From assembly GCA_050740455.1 (NCBI GenBank), contig JBOIDF010000001.1, positions 1 to 64,000 of the forward strand: a stretch of DNA of 64,000 bases. Direction: 5' to 3'. A program made the translations under genes and the position numbers. Source of the stretch: USCg-Taylor sp050740455 (GTDB taxonomy: Bacteria > Pseudomonadota > Gammaproteobacteria > JACCXJ01). This document shows, in pieces, positions 1 through 9,120 of the stretch. The notes below the pieces were generated by a model that saw nothing but the letters and a program-made list of their open reading frames with translations, searched no databases and was not told where the DNA came from. Positions within the stretch are counted from its first letter, which is position 1. Every line of letters begins with the position of its first letter.

Positions 1-278
1 GGGTCCGGCAGTTGCACCCGATTCATCAGTCGCGCCGGCGACAGGGTTCTCGGGTCGATGCGAAGCTCGACCGCTGTCTTCAGCCTACTGCGAACCTTGA
101 CCGGCGGCTCCTGCCCGCTGCATGCGGTTGCCACAGCTATCGACAAAGTCATCGCCAATACAAGCAAGCGGCGCGGGAGATTGCCGTTGACCGTGGCGCT
201 CACGGTTCGATTACCGCTCTGGGTCATAGCGTGTCGAGAATTGAAATCGGATCCAGTTGGGTATGGTATCTCGGTCAT
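1..278 (-). CDS. Lipoprotein of unknown function, N-terminal part only (runs off the left edge)
   Basis: Reading leftwards from an ATG at 278, the frame stays open for 92 codons to the window edge. Residues 36-53 are two arginines, a hydrophobic run and a lipobox-like VATAC followed by SGQ, so the product is probably exported and lipid-anchored at that cysteine. A second ATG at 227 (residue 18) would give a more normal signal-peptide length and may be the true start. The AAGGAG upstream of 278 lies too close to be an ideal ribosome site for it. What is visible of the mature part (PPVKVRSRLKTAVELRID) did not let me name a family. It is transcribed away from asnB. Confidence 0.5.
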   Translation of the reverse strand, partial: MTEIPYPTGSDFNSRHAMTQSGNRTVSATVNGNLPRRLLVLAMTLSIAVATACSGQEPPVKVRSRLKTAVELRIDPRTLSPARLMNRVQLPD

Positions 279-1395
279 CGCTCCTTTGCATGAGGCCTTG
301 GGGTGTCGTACTATGCGCAAGCCGCGCGGGCGGTTTTAGCGATATCAGAGTTAGAAACATTATTCGGCAACACGGGATCGGTATCTTCTAGCTAGACAAC
401 TACCTCATCCCTCCGTGGCCTGCGTTGCCACGGCACCGGCAACTGGCCGTGTTCCTCAGAAGTACCCGGAACCATTGCTGGGGACGGATACCAACCTCAT
501 TCATGCACGCAAGCGTCAGATGCACGCCAGAAGAAAAGAATGGGAAACCTAATCAAGAAGTTCGTTCGCAAGATACGGTCGAGTATACCGAACGTGCACA
601 AGGGGCAAAGGCGTTTGAAGGGAATCACAGGGGGAGATATGGAGGCTTTATACCGTAATTTTATCCAGAGGCTGCGGTTAAGAGATCTAATCGATGGGAC
701 CGGCACTTCGAATTCGTTCGGCAGGCAGAGCCCTATGGCGTTAACCAGGCGGCAGTAAGTAGCCGGCGGCATGGGCTCGAATATCTCGGCTGCGCATCCG
801 AACCGCTGCGGGTAAAATACGACGACCGGATTGCGCTCATAAAACCCGGACCGACCTCCCGGTTAGTCTTACTTATCTCTGGGCTGTAATGGCTAAGGAT
901 GCGCGGCTGCTTCGCGAAGAGCGGACAGCTACTTGGCAACGATGCGTAGCGGTCCGGGCGGCGTATCGCTTCGGCTTTTTTTCGCCATCAGACCCGAGTT
1001 CAATGCGCGATCCCTGAGCGGCATTCTCAAGGAAATAGATGCTGAACCGGAAGCGACAATCTCAGATACGATATTAGATCTTCCCGAGGTTCCGAATGGC
1101 AGCGCCTTTCCGATCGAGACAGGGCGTCACTATTAGTCGCTGCCGCTGTTCTTTTCGGCGCTAGCGCAATTGTATTTGACGCATCTGTGCTTACCCATCT
1201 GCCGCCGAAATCCGTGCACGCGTTGTTCCGCAAACTCGAAGCAAGACTGGTTATGACTGTATACGATAGCCTCCCTGAGAGCTTGCCGCGGTACGATGAA
1301 CGTCTTTGTATCATCGGGGACGATCGGGGGCCGGCGGCCTATCTCTACACCAACGAATATACTTTCGGAACCGCCAGAGAATAGGCATCGTCAAT
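279..1395. other. Decayed or non-coding stretch before asnB
   Basis: No intact gene is convincing here. The plus-strand frame from about 1046 to 1384 has a membrane-anchor-like run (LLVAAAVLFGASAIVF) and then a protein-like tail ending in NEYTFGTARE, but it lacks a good start: a stop lies at 1043 and the first usual start is GTG 1187, past the hydrophobic run. Other short protein-like stretches around 430-540 and 700-890 sit in different frames. This is what a frameshifted old gene looks like. The family was not recognised. Confidence 0.35.
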
Positions 1396-3372
1396 ATGTG
1401 TGGTATAGCTGGATTTATTACAACCACGGAGCGTGAACTTTGCGTGAGCCCAGTACTGGATAGCCTGCGCCACCGCGGGCCAGACGACTCGGGCGTCGTT
1501 ACCTGGACAGTGGACTCGCAATTGCACCCAGTGGCGGCAGAGACGAAGCTTATTCAGACCCGCGCTGCTTTGTTTCACACCCGCTTATCGGTGATCGATA
1601 CCAGCACCGCTTCGAGTCAACCAATGCTGACGAGTACGGGTACAGCAGCAATCGCGTATAACGGCGAAGTATATAACTACCGTGAGCTGAGACGCGAACT
1701 CCAGGCATTAGGACGACGATTTCGCACGATTGGAGATACCGAAGTTGTACTAGCGGCGTGGGAACAATGGGGGGTTAAAGCCTTCGTCAGGTTTGAGGGT
1801 ATGTTTGCGCTTGCGATTCTGGATAGTCAAGCCAGGCGTCTACTACTCGCACGCGATATTGCCGGCGTCAAACCGCTGTATTTTACTTATGATCGATCGG
1901 GGATCTATTTTGCTTCCGAAGCGCATGCACTTCGGAACATTTTTAATATCGGCGGCGAAATAGATGATCGCTCGGTAATCGAGTTCGTGGGCTTCGGCTT
2001 AACAGATCATGACATGCGTAGTTTTCGCCGCGGTGTTTATCATTTTCGTCCGGGCCATGTTGCGGAGATTCAACTGGACGCCCCGAGCTGCCCCGAGCAA
2101 GTTGCATTCTGGCATTGCCCGGATCGCGGAAGAGCCGGTGGTTTCCAGAGATCGGCCGCGCTTGTTCGCGAGCTATTTTTGGACAGCATCAAGCTGCACT
2201 TACGTAGTGATGTCCCTGTCGGTGTCACGCTATCGGGTGGCATCGATTCGTCCGCGGTCTTATGCGGCGCGCGCCGGGTGTTGGGACGCGATGGTTCCCT
2301 GACCGCTTTTTTCTATCAAGCCGACGACGAAGCGATTAGTGAACAACGGTGGGCAGAAGCAGCGGCGAAAGCAGCCGGTGCAGCGCTGCGTACGGTCCGA
2401 CTAGCGAGTAGTACAATGTTCGCTGATCTAGAACAGCTGGTGGTACTCCAGGACGAACCGTTTAATAGCACCAGCATCTATCCACAATACCTTCTATTTA
2501 AGCGTATGCGTGAGGAGGGTATCAAGGTTTCCCTCGGAGGGCAGGGCGCGGATGAATTGTTTTTCGGATACCCGAAGATCTTAGAGCGTCTAGGGCGGTT
2601 AGCGGCTCGACGCGGGAATGTAGTGCAGGCACTGCGTTTTTATTTTTTAGCAGTCACCGGCGGAGCGGCACAGCTTAACCATCCTGAGTTCTGGAGTATG
2701 TTGCGGGATGCGGTAGAAAAAAGAAATCATCTAAAAGCGGTAGAGGTTGCGCTTCTCGGAAACAAACGAGCGCCGTATCTGGGTTTGAGGTATCAATCGG
2801 TGGTAGAACATGCCCCTGACTTGGCGTATCGGCGCGAATCTCTTGTAAGCGATATCGAGCGCGAACTCCGTGATCTTTTTTTTCAATCTAGTTTGCCTCG
2901 TCTATTACGTTACGAGGATCGAAATGCCATGTATTGGTCAATTGAAAATCGTGTGCCGTTTTGTACAAAAAGTTTAGTTGAGGCAGCGTTCTCACTCCCA
3001 GTCGGCAGCCTGCTTTCGCCTTTTGGTGTAACCAAACGTGTTCTGCGCGCGGCTTTGCGTGGTATCGTTCCCGATATCATTTTGGACCGGCGTGACCGTA
3101 TTGGATTCTTTACCCCGGAAGCTAGCCTTGTACTTAATTCTTCTAACTTCGTAACACAGTTATTCAATGAGTTTCCAGCCGATTGGTTACCGCAAATCGA
3201 TTTTACCAGCATGCGGAAAACCTGGCGTGATATATCGGAAGGGAAGGCGCCTTATAGGCCTGTGGTATGGCGCTGGATTAGTCTATGCCTATGGGCACGC
3301 GCTTTGCGCGAGCAACCTGCTGCTACCGCATTAACTAGCTATACAAACAAATACGCCCTCGAAGAAGAGTGA
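1396..3372 (+). CDS. asnB: Glutamine-dependent asparagine synthase family amidotransferase (AsnB-like)
   Basis: The 658-residue protein has the two-domain plan of AsnB: an N-terminal glutaminase whose nucleophile is Cys2 (MCGIAGF), then an ATP-pyrophosphatase synthetase domain with the PP-loop SGGIDSS at 280-286. RHRGPDDSG and the YNGEVYNY segment are typical glutaminase signatures. The ATG at 1396 is chosen over an upstream in-frame start because Cys2 must be exposed at the N-terminus. Housekeeping AsnB makes asparagine from aspartate and glutamine. Paralogs of this length inside polysaccharide loci are thought to amidate sugars or cell-surface compounds, and the sulfotransferase and methyltransferase neighbours favour that reading (inference). 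Confidence 0.9.
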   Translation: MCGIAGFITTTERELCVSPVLDSLRHRGPDDSGVVTWTVDSQLHPVAAETKLIQTRAALFHTRLSVIDTSTASSQPMLTSTGTAAIAYNGEVYNYRELRRELQALGRRFRTIGDTEVVLAAWEQWGVKAFVRFEGMFALAILDSQARRLLLARDIAGVKPLYFTYDRSGIYFASEAHALRNIFNIGGEIDDRSVIEFVGFGLTDHDMRSFRRGVYHFRPGHVAEIQLDAPSCPEQVAFWHCPDRGRAGGFQRSAALVRELFLDSIKLHLRSDVPVGVTLSGGIDSSAVLCGARRVLGRDGSLTAFFYQADDEAISEQRWAEAAAKAAGAALRTVRLASSTMFADLEQLVVLQDEPFNSTSIYPQYLLFKRMREEGIKVSLGGQGADELFFGYPKILERLGRLAARRGNVVQALRFYFLAVTGGAAQLNHPEFWSMLRDAVEKRNHLKAVEVALLGNKRAPYLGLRYQSVVEHAPDLAYRRESLVSDIERELRDLFFQSSLPRLLRYEDRNAMYWSIENRVPFCTKSLVEAAFSLPVGSLLSPFGVTKRVLRAALRGIVPDIILDRRDRIGFFTPEASLVLNSSNFVTQLFNEFPADWLPQIDFTSMRKTWRDISEGKAPYRPVVWRWISLCLWARALREQPAATALTSYTNKYALEEE

Positions 3373-3382
3373 AAATCGACGC

Positions 3383-4462
3383 TCAATCCTCTCCCTTCTT
3401 CCTGCCTCTTCCAGTGGGGGAAACGGCGCTAGAATCGGTTTGAACGCATTCACTATAGGACTGGTATCGTGTTTTTCTAATCAGCGCAAAGTCTTGGTTA
3501 AATGCGCGGATAGAACTAGCGTTGAAGTATTCTGCTGAGCGCTCCATAAAACATCCTTCGCTAATATGATCTAATTCATTCACGGGATAGCCGTAAGCTT
3601 TAAGCAGGCCTAAAAAGCTGATCCGCTGTCCGTCCGGGCAGACAAGCTCTGAATCGTAGAGAAAGGCAAGTTCGCGATTTGAAAGTTCGTGATCGAACGA
3701 CAAATCCGCGAATATCTGTCCGCTGTATTGATAAGCCCGCCACTGCTCAAGCCGGAAGATTCCCGAACGGTATTCATTGGTTGTATAGGTTTTGAGAATA
3801 TCGTCGGGATCGATATCGATACCCGCGCTTTTCGCGATTCTTGTGGTTATCTCAAAGGGCGATGCTACCAGATCCTCATAACGAATTTCGATGAGCCGTG
3901 GCGAAGTGCGATAACGTCGGACAGCATCGACTTCCCGCAACCAAATCAAGGCGCTTTCGAATAGACTATAGCCGCGTCGTTTTAGCGACGCGACTACCGA
4001 TCGGCCATCGCGGACGATATGAATGAACCAGTCCTTTGGAAAAGCTGCTAGATAAGCTCCGACGGTGCTGGCATTGTGCGGGGTCTTTTCCGCAAAGGCA
4101 CGTATTTCACGACCCCTGAATCGCGCACAATGATGCGCGAAACGATAAATGAACTCCGGTAGTGTTTCGGCACCAGCGATTAACTCATTAAGGGTGTTTT
4201 GATTAAGTCCAATCTGAGCCAGATAACGGGTGTTGAAAAAACGAGAGCGGTGGCTGGTAGCGGACGCTAGGGGAAACGCGGATCGATTGAGTGCCTCCTG
4301 CTTGAAGTCGTTATCGTACTGATAAGCGCGCTCGACGCACAGAATATTGAGCTCGGGTCCGCATAGGAGTCCCGGACCAGAGTCGAGTAAGTCCGCAAGC
4401 AGCGTGCTGCCGCTGCTCGGGCAACAACCAACCGCAATAATGGGGAGCTGTAAGGGCTGCAT
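3383..4462 (-). CDS. Sulfotransferase family protein
   Basis: This 359-residue protein has the PAPS-dependent sulfotransferase signatures. A 5'-phosphosulfate-binding loop lies near the N-terminus (CCPSSGSTLLADLL, residues 13-26), and a 3'-phosphate-binding segment IVRDGRSVVASLKRRGYS begins at residue 149. EKTP at 125-128 matches the conserved lysine-containing segment of the family. It would transfer sulfate to a hydroxyl or amine of a glycan or small molecule. It is the last gene of a leftward run, 3 bases after the upstream NodB-like gene. It converges with asnB, whose stop lies 10 bases away. The acceptor is unknown. Confidence 0.85.
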   Translation of the reverse strand: MQPLQLPIIAVGCCPSSGSTLLADLLDSGPGLLCGPELNILCVERAYQYDNDFKQEALNRSAFPLASATSHRSRFFNTRYLAQIGLNQNTLNELIAGAETLPEFIYRFAHHCARFRGREIRAFAEKTPHNASTVGAYLAAFPKDWFIHIVRDGRSVVASLKRRGYSLFESALIWLREVDAVRRYRTSPRLIEIRYEDLVASPFEITTRIAKSAGIDIDPDDILKTYTTNEYRSGIFRLEQWRAYQYSGQIFADLSFDHELSNRELAFLYDSELVCPDGQRISFLGLLKAYGYPVNELDHISEGCFMERSAEYFNASSIRAFNQDFALIRKTRYQSYSECVQTDSSAVSPTGRGRKKGED

Positions 4463-4465
4463 CGA

Positions 4466-6220
4466 TTAAAGTGTGAGCGACACCGTTTGTGCTTGGTCCA
4501 TGGCGATAACATAACGATCAAGTTCGTTATCTGAGCCGGCATCGGGTAGGACATCAACAGAAGCCTTGAAAGGGGATTTTGAAGGTACCTTAATCTCCAA
4601 AAAACACTTGCCAGCGCTGGTGATCGTGAGGTTGCGTCCAGTACCCTCTGGCGCAACCGTTCCGCTCGTATGATAGGTTGACCTGACGGCGGCGACGTGA
4701 TCGCATAAGCGGCGCACGACGGCACCTTCTGCTCGCCAAGCGTCGAGCCTCTCTTCCAGGGCGGGTGAAAAAAGGTCGGGGTGATTCGCGACTATCAGGT
4801 GCCCGCGATATCGTCGAATCAACCGCTCGTGGGAGTCCGCCCAGTACGGAGGCGATTCGACTGGTAGGGGCCGTTGAGTAAGCACGAGACCCGTGTCGCG
4901 GTCAACTTCAGGGTGAGGTACCCACTCCGTGAGCCGTTCGCCGTAAGTAAGCTTTAACGATGCCAAGGTGGATATCGTGCGGTGTCCTTGCCAGAGGCTG
5001 GCGTCTTGTCCCCCATGGTTTGTGGTGCCGAAGATTGGCGCACTGACCTCCGCACGCAATCGATCAAGGAATCCGTGGTCTCCGTTTTCCACATGGCAGA
5101 CGTGCCACCCGATCTCATCGCCGGATCCTGCTGCTATATACGCCACCTCCCTGCAATAGGTCTCTGGCTTGAAGAACCATGTCGCTTGAAACCCGTGTGT
5201 TTTCTGCCAAGCGACGTGTCGTGCCATTCCTTGACGATCAAGAGGCCGGTCGACGTCCCGGCGCAGCGATAGCACGAATGGTGCCCACGGGGGTGCTGGT
5301 AATATCCTCAACGATACGCCAAAAGTTTCCAGTGCGGCAGCTTCAATGCGTTGTTCTGCTTCAACGGCGAGAATCTCCCGCAATGCATCTGGCGGATGAC
5401 GGGATAAGCCACGCGGTAGCTCGGGCACAGTCGAAAGAACGTTAAGGACCCCGAGCAGGCCGCCGGACTTCGGCGGTAGAGGAATGACAACATGATCTTG
5501 GGGCGCACTGACGGAGATCACGAGAGTATGCGCCAACATGATCAGAGCCTCGATCGCCACGGGATCCGTGAGATATCGCTTGGGTTGCTGATCGATGTCA
5601 TCAAGGGTAAAAAGTCCGGCGGTTCGGTCAAAAAACCTGGTGAACAACAGTTCCACCAATTTTCTCCAGGTGTGGCCGCCCCTGGCGATCTGTGCAAGCA
5701 GTTCGGGCCCCTCGCCGCGTGGCAAGCCCGGCCGGAGACTTCTCCCGCACTGCCACCGTTCCTCGGGTTGAGGTATAGAACCCGTTGCCAAGACGGCCTT
5801 TATCCGGCGCGTATCGACATTGACGAAGTTAAGCTCCGTTTGGAGATGCTCAACGACCTTCGATAAGCGCCAGACAGTGTATGGGTTCAGCGGTTTGCCC
5901 CGCTCCAAACGCACTGCAAGGAGGTTGAGCTGGCTCGCCAGCAGTTCAGGCACCAACGCCCTGAGCGACGCATCGTCGGTGATCGGATTCGGAGAAAGAA
6001 GGACGGCAGGATAGCTTGACCGCAGCGGGTAGCTACGGGCTTCCGGCCATGCACCGGGCGGTTCCGGAACAGACAACGCGCGACGGATCATAGTACGAAA
6101 ATAGTCTCCGCCAATACCCAGTAGAGGGCCAAAACCCAGGGCACGCAGCAAGTGCTCGATGACTTGATCACCTCCCGGGGATTGCCTGGAAGCGGAATGA
6201 CCGGCATTAATGGAGTTCAC
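4466..6220 (-). CDS. NodB-like (polysaccharide-deacetylase-related) protein, first of a tandem pair
   Basis: The 584-residue protein has no obvious signal peptide. About residues 310-480 look like a NodB-type deacetylase barrel: LSLRRDVDRPL matches the first metal/catalytic aspartate segment, EIGWHVCHVENGDH the HxxxH segment, and LIVANHPDLF a late conserved strand. The aspartates and histidines survive, but the surroundings are far from textbook chitin deacetylases, so the activity is uncertain. The N-terminal 300 residues are unassigned. Its start overlaps the stop of the next gene by four bases (ATGA), so the two NodB-like proteins are translationally coupled and probably act on the same glycan. 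Confidence 0.6.
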   Translation of the reverse strand: MNSINAGHSASRQSPGGDQVIEHLLRALGFGPLLGIGGDYFRTMIRRALSVPEPPGAWPEARSYPLRSSYPAVLLSPNPITDDASLRALVPELLASQLNLLAVRLERGKPLNPYTVWRLSKVVEHLQTELNFVNVDTRRIKAVLATGSIPQPEERWQCGRSLRPGLPRGEGPELLAQIARGGHTWRKLVELLFTRFFDRTAGLFTLDDIDQQPKRYLTDPVAIEALIMLAHTLVISVSAPQDHVVIPLPPKSGGLLGVLNVLSTVPELPRGLSRHPPDALREILAVEAEQRIEAAALETFGVSLRILPAPPWAPFVLSLRRDVDRPLDRQGMARHVAWQKTHGFQATWFFKPETYCREVAYIAAGSGDEIGWHVCHVENGDHGFLDRLRAEVSAPIFGTTNHGGQDASLWQGHRTISTLASLKLTYGERLTEWVPHPEVDRDTGLVLTQRPLPVESPPYWADSHERLIRRYRGHLIVANHPDLFSPALEERLDAWRAEGAVVRRLCDHVAAVRSTYHTSGTVAPEGTGRNLTITSAGKCFLEIKVPSKSPFKASVDVLPDAGSDNELDRYVIAMDQAQTVSLTL

Positions 6221-7875
6221 GGCATCGATTGTTTCGTGTTCGGCTCGATGGCAATGGCCACCGTGGATGTAGAACCGTTTGAGGACAGAACTACTCTCGG
6301 TTGAGCCTCGGCCAAGTTGACGTGGGCTACGCGGGTCCCCTGAAGCAGGACGACGGAGTGAGCATTATCGCCGTGCCCGATAGAGAGTGTCGCGGAGTAC
6401 GGTAAGGGTTGTCCCCAGGTCAAAGACATGCTTCGCGTACCGTCCTTACGGTAGACGCAATTGCGCGCGAGTGCCCAGCTTGCGACTTCGGCCATTGTCG
6501 CTGGCCATACACCGGCGAGATCGAGGCCGTTGGATAGCGCGATCATTTCTTCGATGTGTATGTCGGGGTGATTCATGATCACACAGTGTTCTCCGTTGGC
6601 GAGCGCTTTCGCTGATTCGGGAAGCAATGTGCTCAGGCAGTGGCCCTCGGGACGCGTACTCCGATCCAGGCCGCGGTGCCGCGCGGGAAGTACGAGGCTC
6701 GACGCAGTCGGAATGTCATTATCCACGACGATTGCCAAGGTCGGTAAAGATATATGGCCGCCCAGAAGCTCGCCGTAGGACATGCCCGATGCTTGAGCCC
6801 AGCGAATCTGATGCTGGCCTAAATAGCCTGCCGCGCCACCGCCGCCGTGAGCCGTGTATCCAGCAACGGGAACATCCGCCTGTTCCCGAAAAAACTTTAT
6901 TTCCCTCTCATACCATTGACCGAAATCGAATGCCTCGGTATGCAACGCTATCTCATGTCCGGCGGAAGTTACCTCGCCAATAAGTTCCGGGTGATAGGAA
7001 GCGACGCGCCAAAACCATGTGGATTTGATGCCTCGCTCCACATAGCATTGAAGCAGACGGGAGATATCCGCCCGCTGTTTTTGAACTTTCGGCGTATCGA
7101 ATTTTAGATCTCTATCGAAGTCGTGGCGAACCGTCAGGCAAGCGCACTTCGAATGCGGCCATCGGTCTACGGCTATGGTTACCCTATCGTGCCGTCTGAA
7201 CCATGCCTCGCTGGCGCTGAGTAACCAGCGTTCAAGCGGTTCAAGGTTGGACCAAGCGGTCATGGCATAGTAACCGTGCGGGTAGGGGGGCATTAGGTGG
7301 TGCTGTACCATGATGTCAAGCAGCGGCACGCCGAACAACAAATGCGGTCCGCTGCGCACCCCAAGTACGTAACGCAATCCTGATGTGTCTACGCCCCAGA
7401 CTATTGGATCGCCATCGTTCAACCGTTCAAACGCCTGAAAGCGGAATGTCTGTGGCGTCCAACGGCGATCGTCGGCTTCGAAGGGGTAGGGTTCGGAGAT
7501 TTCAGTGCGGTTCGCGGGGATGCGCCGCAAAGATACTCGGTTAAAACGCAATGTGCCAAGATGCTCACCCTGCCCGTCGAAAAGTTCCAGCTGTTCGGCC
7601 ATTAACATGCGCGTGGCTATCTCGAGGTGTGAGAGTACCGAAGCGGCAAGCGGGCCTTCAAAAACCAAAGGCAGGCTGCTAAATGATTCCTGCCAGGCTG
7701 TTGAGCGCGTAACAAAACCGAATGCTTGGGCAGTGGCTGGCGAGGGTGTTTCTACCCGGGAGAGAATCCAACCGTATTTCTTTAAAATGACCTCGAAAGC
7801 GGCGCTGAAATAGAACCGGCATTCGTCATTTTGGACCGATCGAACGAGCGAATCAGGTGGACGGAAGATCAGCAT
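6217..7875 (-). CDS. NodB-like (polysaccharide-deacetylase-related) protein, second of a tandem pair
   Basis: The 552-residue protein, from the ATG at 7875, shares the overall plan of its downstream neighbour: a long unassigned N-terminal half, then a NodB-like domain. TVRHDFDRD is the metal/catalytic aspartate motif, GHEIALHTEAFDF the histidine motif, and CVIMNHPDIHIEE a conserved late strand. This copy keeps the motifs better than the neighbour. An in-frame start at 7944 would extend the overlap with the methyltransferase gene to 92 bases; ATG 7875 reduces it to 23 and is preferred. The likely role is removal of acyl groups from an N-acetylated surface sugar. The substrate is not deducible. 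Confidence 0.65.
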   Translation of the reverse strand: MLIFRPPDSLVRSVQNDECRFYFSAAFEVILKKYGWILSRVETPSPATAQAFGFVTRSTAWQESFSSLPLVFEGPLAASVLSHLEIATRMLMAEQLELFDGQGEHLGTLRFNRVSLRRIPANRTEISEPYPFEADDRRWTPQTFRFQAFERLNDGDPIVWGVDTSGLRYVLGVRSGPHLLFGVPLLDIMVQHHLMPPYPHGYYAMTAWSNLEPLERWLLSASEAWFRRHDRVTIAVDRWPHSKCACLTVRHDFDRDLKFDTPKVQKQRADISRLLQCYVERGIKSTWFWRVASYHPELIGEVTSAGHEIALHTEAFDFGQWYEREIKFFREQADVPVAGYTAHGGGGAAGYLGQHQIRWAQASGMSYGELLGGHISLPTLAIVVDNDIPTASSLVLPARHRGLDRSTRPEGHCLSTLLPESAKALANGEHCVIMNHPDIHIEEMIALSNGLDLAGVWPATMAEVASWALARNCVYRKDGTRSMSLTWGQPLPYSATLSIGHGDNAHSVVLLQGTRVAHVNLAEAQPRVVLSSNGSTSTVAIAIEPNTKQSMP

Positions 7876-9061
7876 GGTAGCATATGGCGACTGCTGTTTC
7901 TCGGGGCGTGCAATCGATCTTAGTTCCAAGGACACCGATGCCAATTAGATTTCGTTTAAAACAACGGCGATACTCAAGCGGATCGATAAGCCTGCAGGTG
8001 TATCCAGCTGATAGAAACCAACCAATTATTTCGTGGAACGAGTGGCGATGGGCGAAGAGACAGGTCCAGCGGTCACGCATGGAATGCTCGGAATGTCGAA
8101 AACGCCAGACATCCTTTTTCAAGCCTTTGCGACGATATTTCCGAAAGTGTTGCAGGGCCAGTAGCTTTACGAAGATACTCTGTAGCGGTTCCGGGAGCCT
8201 TGCGATCTTAGGGCGCAAAAAGAGTTCTGCAAGATAACCGAGTTTTTTCGCGAGCTTCCCGCGTTGTGCGTCTTCCAAGGCGTAGACCCATATGTAGATA
8301 TCCGCATGAGGTGCAGCGAACCGCCGTGCGCTAGCGAATGCACGCTCCGTATTATAGGTATGATGTAGCACGCCGTGGCTGTATACAAGATCAAAGCTCT
8401 CCGGCGCGAATGGTGGCGCGAAGACCGACGCGATGCCATTGTGTGCGAGCGGACAGGCCTTAAGGCGCGCGGCTACGCGTAGGATGGACGTGTTCAGGTC
8501 AATTCCGAAAACCATCCGCTCTGTGACCTGTGCTAAGAACATACTCTCTAGCCCCGAGCCGCAGCCAATGTCCAAGGTTTTGAATCCATTGGCGGGCGGG
8601 GCGGTCCTTGGCCAGCAGAGTTCTAATCTGATGAAATCGCAACGTTCCTCATGGTTGTACGTAAACGTTAGTTCATCGCCTTCATCGATGCTTGCCCATT
8701 CTGCGGTAAAGCTCTTCTGCGTAAGTAGCTCGCCGGGACGTGGCTTTGCGTCCGGCCTGCGGCGGCCGCGCCACGCATGGTGGTGCTGGGCATTTTCCGC
8801 TTCGAACCGATCGATGAGCGCATTGTTGAAATCCAAGAGTATTGGAACGCCGCGATCAATGGGATACCAGTAACCGGCGCTTTCGCTCAAGAGGACGCCG
8901 CTATTGATCTGTCGGCTAAAGTCGTTAACCGTGAAACCGAGAGCTTCTAATCTACCCTGATCTTCTTGGGATAAGGCCACATCTTCTTCCTCGAAGGGTA
9001 AGAGATGTAGCGGTTCGCCGCTAATCGGGCAGCGATAAATGGACGACGCCCAGACCTTCAT
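7853..9061 (-). CDS. SAM-dependent methyltransferase with an N-terminal Trm112-like segment
   Basis: The 402-residue class I methyltransferase carries the SAM-binding loop TLDIGCGSGLESMFLA, the acidic strand end GIDLN, and SFDLVYSHGVLHHT for motif IV. The first 80 residues (YRCPISGEPLHL, later YWYPIDRGVPILL) resemble the small Trm112/UPF0434 module often fused to sugar or lipid methyltransferases, although only one cysteine of a zinc site is obvious. It overlaps the downstream NodB-like gene. By context the acceptor is a surface glycan or its lipid carrier, which is inference. SAM binding is well supported. Confidence 0.8.
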   Translation of the reverse strand: MKVWASSIYRCPISGEPLHLLPFEEEDVALSQEDQGRLEALGFTVNDFSRQINSGVLLSESAGYWYPIDRGVPILLDFNNALIDRFEAENAQHHHAWRGRRRPDAKPRPGELLTQKSFTAEWASIDEGDELTFTYNHEERCDFIRLELCWPRTAPPANGFKTLDIGCGSGLESMFLAQVTERMVFGIDLNTSILRVAARLKACPLAHNGIASVFAPPFAPESFDLVYSHGVLHHTYNTERAFASARRFAAPHADIYIWVYALEDAQRGKLAKKLGYLAELFLRPKIARLPEPLQSIFVKLLALQHFRKYRRKGLKKDVWRFRHSEHSMRDRWTCLFAHRHSFHEIIGWFLSAGYTCRLIDPLEYRRCFKRNLIGIGVLGTKIDCTPRETAVAICYHADLPST

Positions 9062-9120
9062 CCCATTTGCACTTTATATTTAGCCGGCGCTATAGATTAG
9101 GAGCGATAGAGGCAACGATT

